Below, piece after piece: positions 63,961 through 64,000 of a stretch of DNA of 64,000 bases (the first letter of the stretch is position 1; each line of letters opens with the position of its first letter). Made by a program: the position numbers and the translations under genes. The DNA is from Sphingomonas sp. A2-49. GTDB taxonomy: Bacteria > Pseudomonadota > Alphaproteobacteria > Sphingomonadales > Sphingomonadaceae. A model generated the notes under the pieces. It did no database searches. It saw nothing but the letters and a program-made list of their open reading frames with translations, and was not told the DNA's origin. The stretch lies in contig NZ_JAJLPA010000018.1 in the NCBI RefSeq assembly GCF_025548555.1, positions 1-64,000 on the forward strand. Reading direction: 5' to 3'.

Positions 63961-64000
63961 ATCGCGTCCTGTCCGCAACCCATCACCCCGCCCTGCGCGT

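Overview
The window is high-GC DNA with alphaproteobacterial gene content and dense, often overlapping genes on both strands. It most likely comes from a Sphingomonas-like member of the Sphingomonadaceae. The clues are a CrtZ carotenoid hydroxylase, a galactose dehydrogenase of the Pseudomonas/Sphingomonas type, a DUF1674 protein, a GlnB-AmtB pair behind a sigma-54 promoter, a RibB protein with a degenerate RibA domain, and several families of GC-rich palindromic intergenic repeats of a kind I associate with sphingomonads. I see no rRNA, tRNA, CRISPR array, prophage or insertion sequence. This looks like chromosome, mostly core metabolism, with one accessory sugar cluster and a few small mobile or selfish-looking units.

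Layout from the left: 1-2.3 kb holds a partial membrane protein, an AsmA protein and a DUF1674 protein. From 2.3 to 7.9 kb run rsmB, rpe, a heparinase-like gene and purH. From 7.9 to 16.7 kb come a Wzx-like flippase, polA, a class A beta-lactamase lipoprotein, nadB, a DUF559 nuclease-fold gene flanked by inverted repeats, and an ABC ATPase. From 16.7 to 24 kb there are a zinc-finger protein, tldD, a ccdAB toxin-antitoxin pair, a DUF2007 gene, glnB-amtB, map with a ParD-like gene, and a carboxylesterase. A riboflavin operon (small membrane protein, ribD, ribE, ribBA-like, ribH) fills 24-27.5 kb. Then follow tonB, gltX, prs, PilZ, crtZ, sucC and etfBA (27.7-35.3 kb). Next is a cysE-like/glutamine-amidotransferase/lipoprotein operon, a dipeptidase, and a four-gene transporter/deacetylase operon (35.3-43.4 kb). 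A TSUP permease, rlmN, a phosphatase, an outer-membrane barrel protein, dnaN and an SGNH hydrolase lead to bioFDA (49.7-52.7 kb).

The segment from 53.0 to 62.4 kb is a coherent D-galactose oxidation cluster of the De Ley-Doudoroff type. It has galactose 1-dehydrogenase, an AraD1/GguC-family protein of unknown step, KDPGal aldolase, 2-keto-3-deoxygalactonate kinase and a FucP-type sugar:H+ symporter on the minus strand. Diverging from these are an exported aldose 1-epimerase and an IlvD/EDD-type sugar-acid dehydratase, followed by a FadR-type GntR regulator. The two divergent promoters share a GTC-A-GAC operator candidate over both -10 elements. pncB closes the window.

The most unusual structure is the DUF559 unit at 15292-15723. 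A small gene of the Vsr-like/PD-(D/E)XK nuclease type is bounded by 37-bp terminal inverted repeats with one mismatch. Each repeat is itself a REP-like palindrome and encodes one end of the protein, and the inner edge of one repeat provides the ribosome-binding site of nadB. I propose it as a candidate REP-associated nuclease element.
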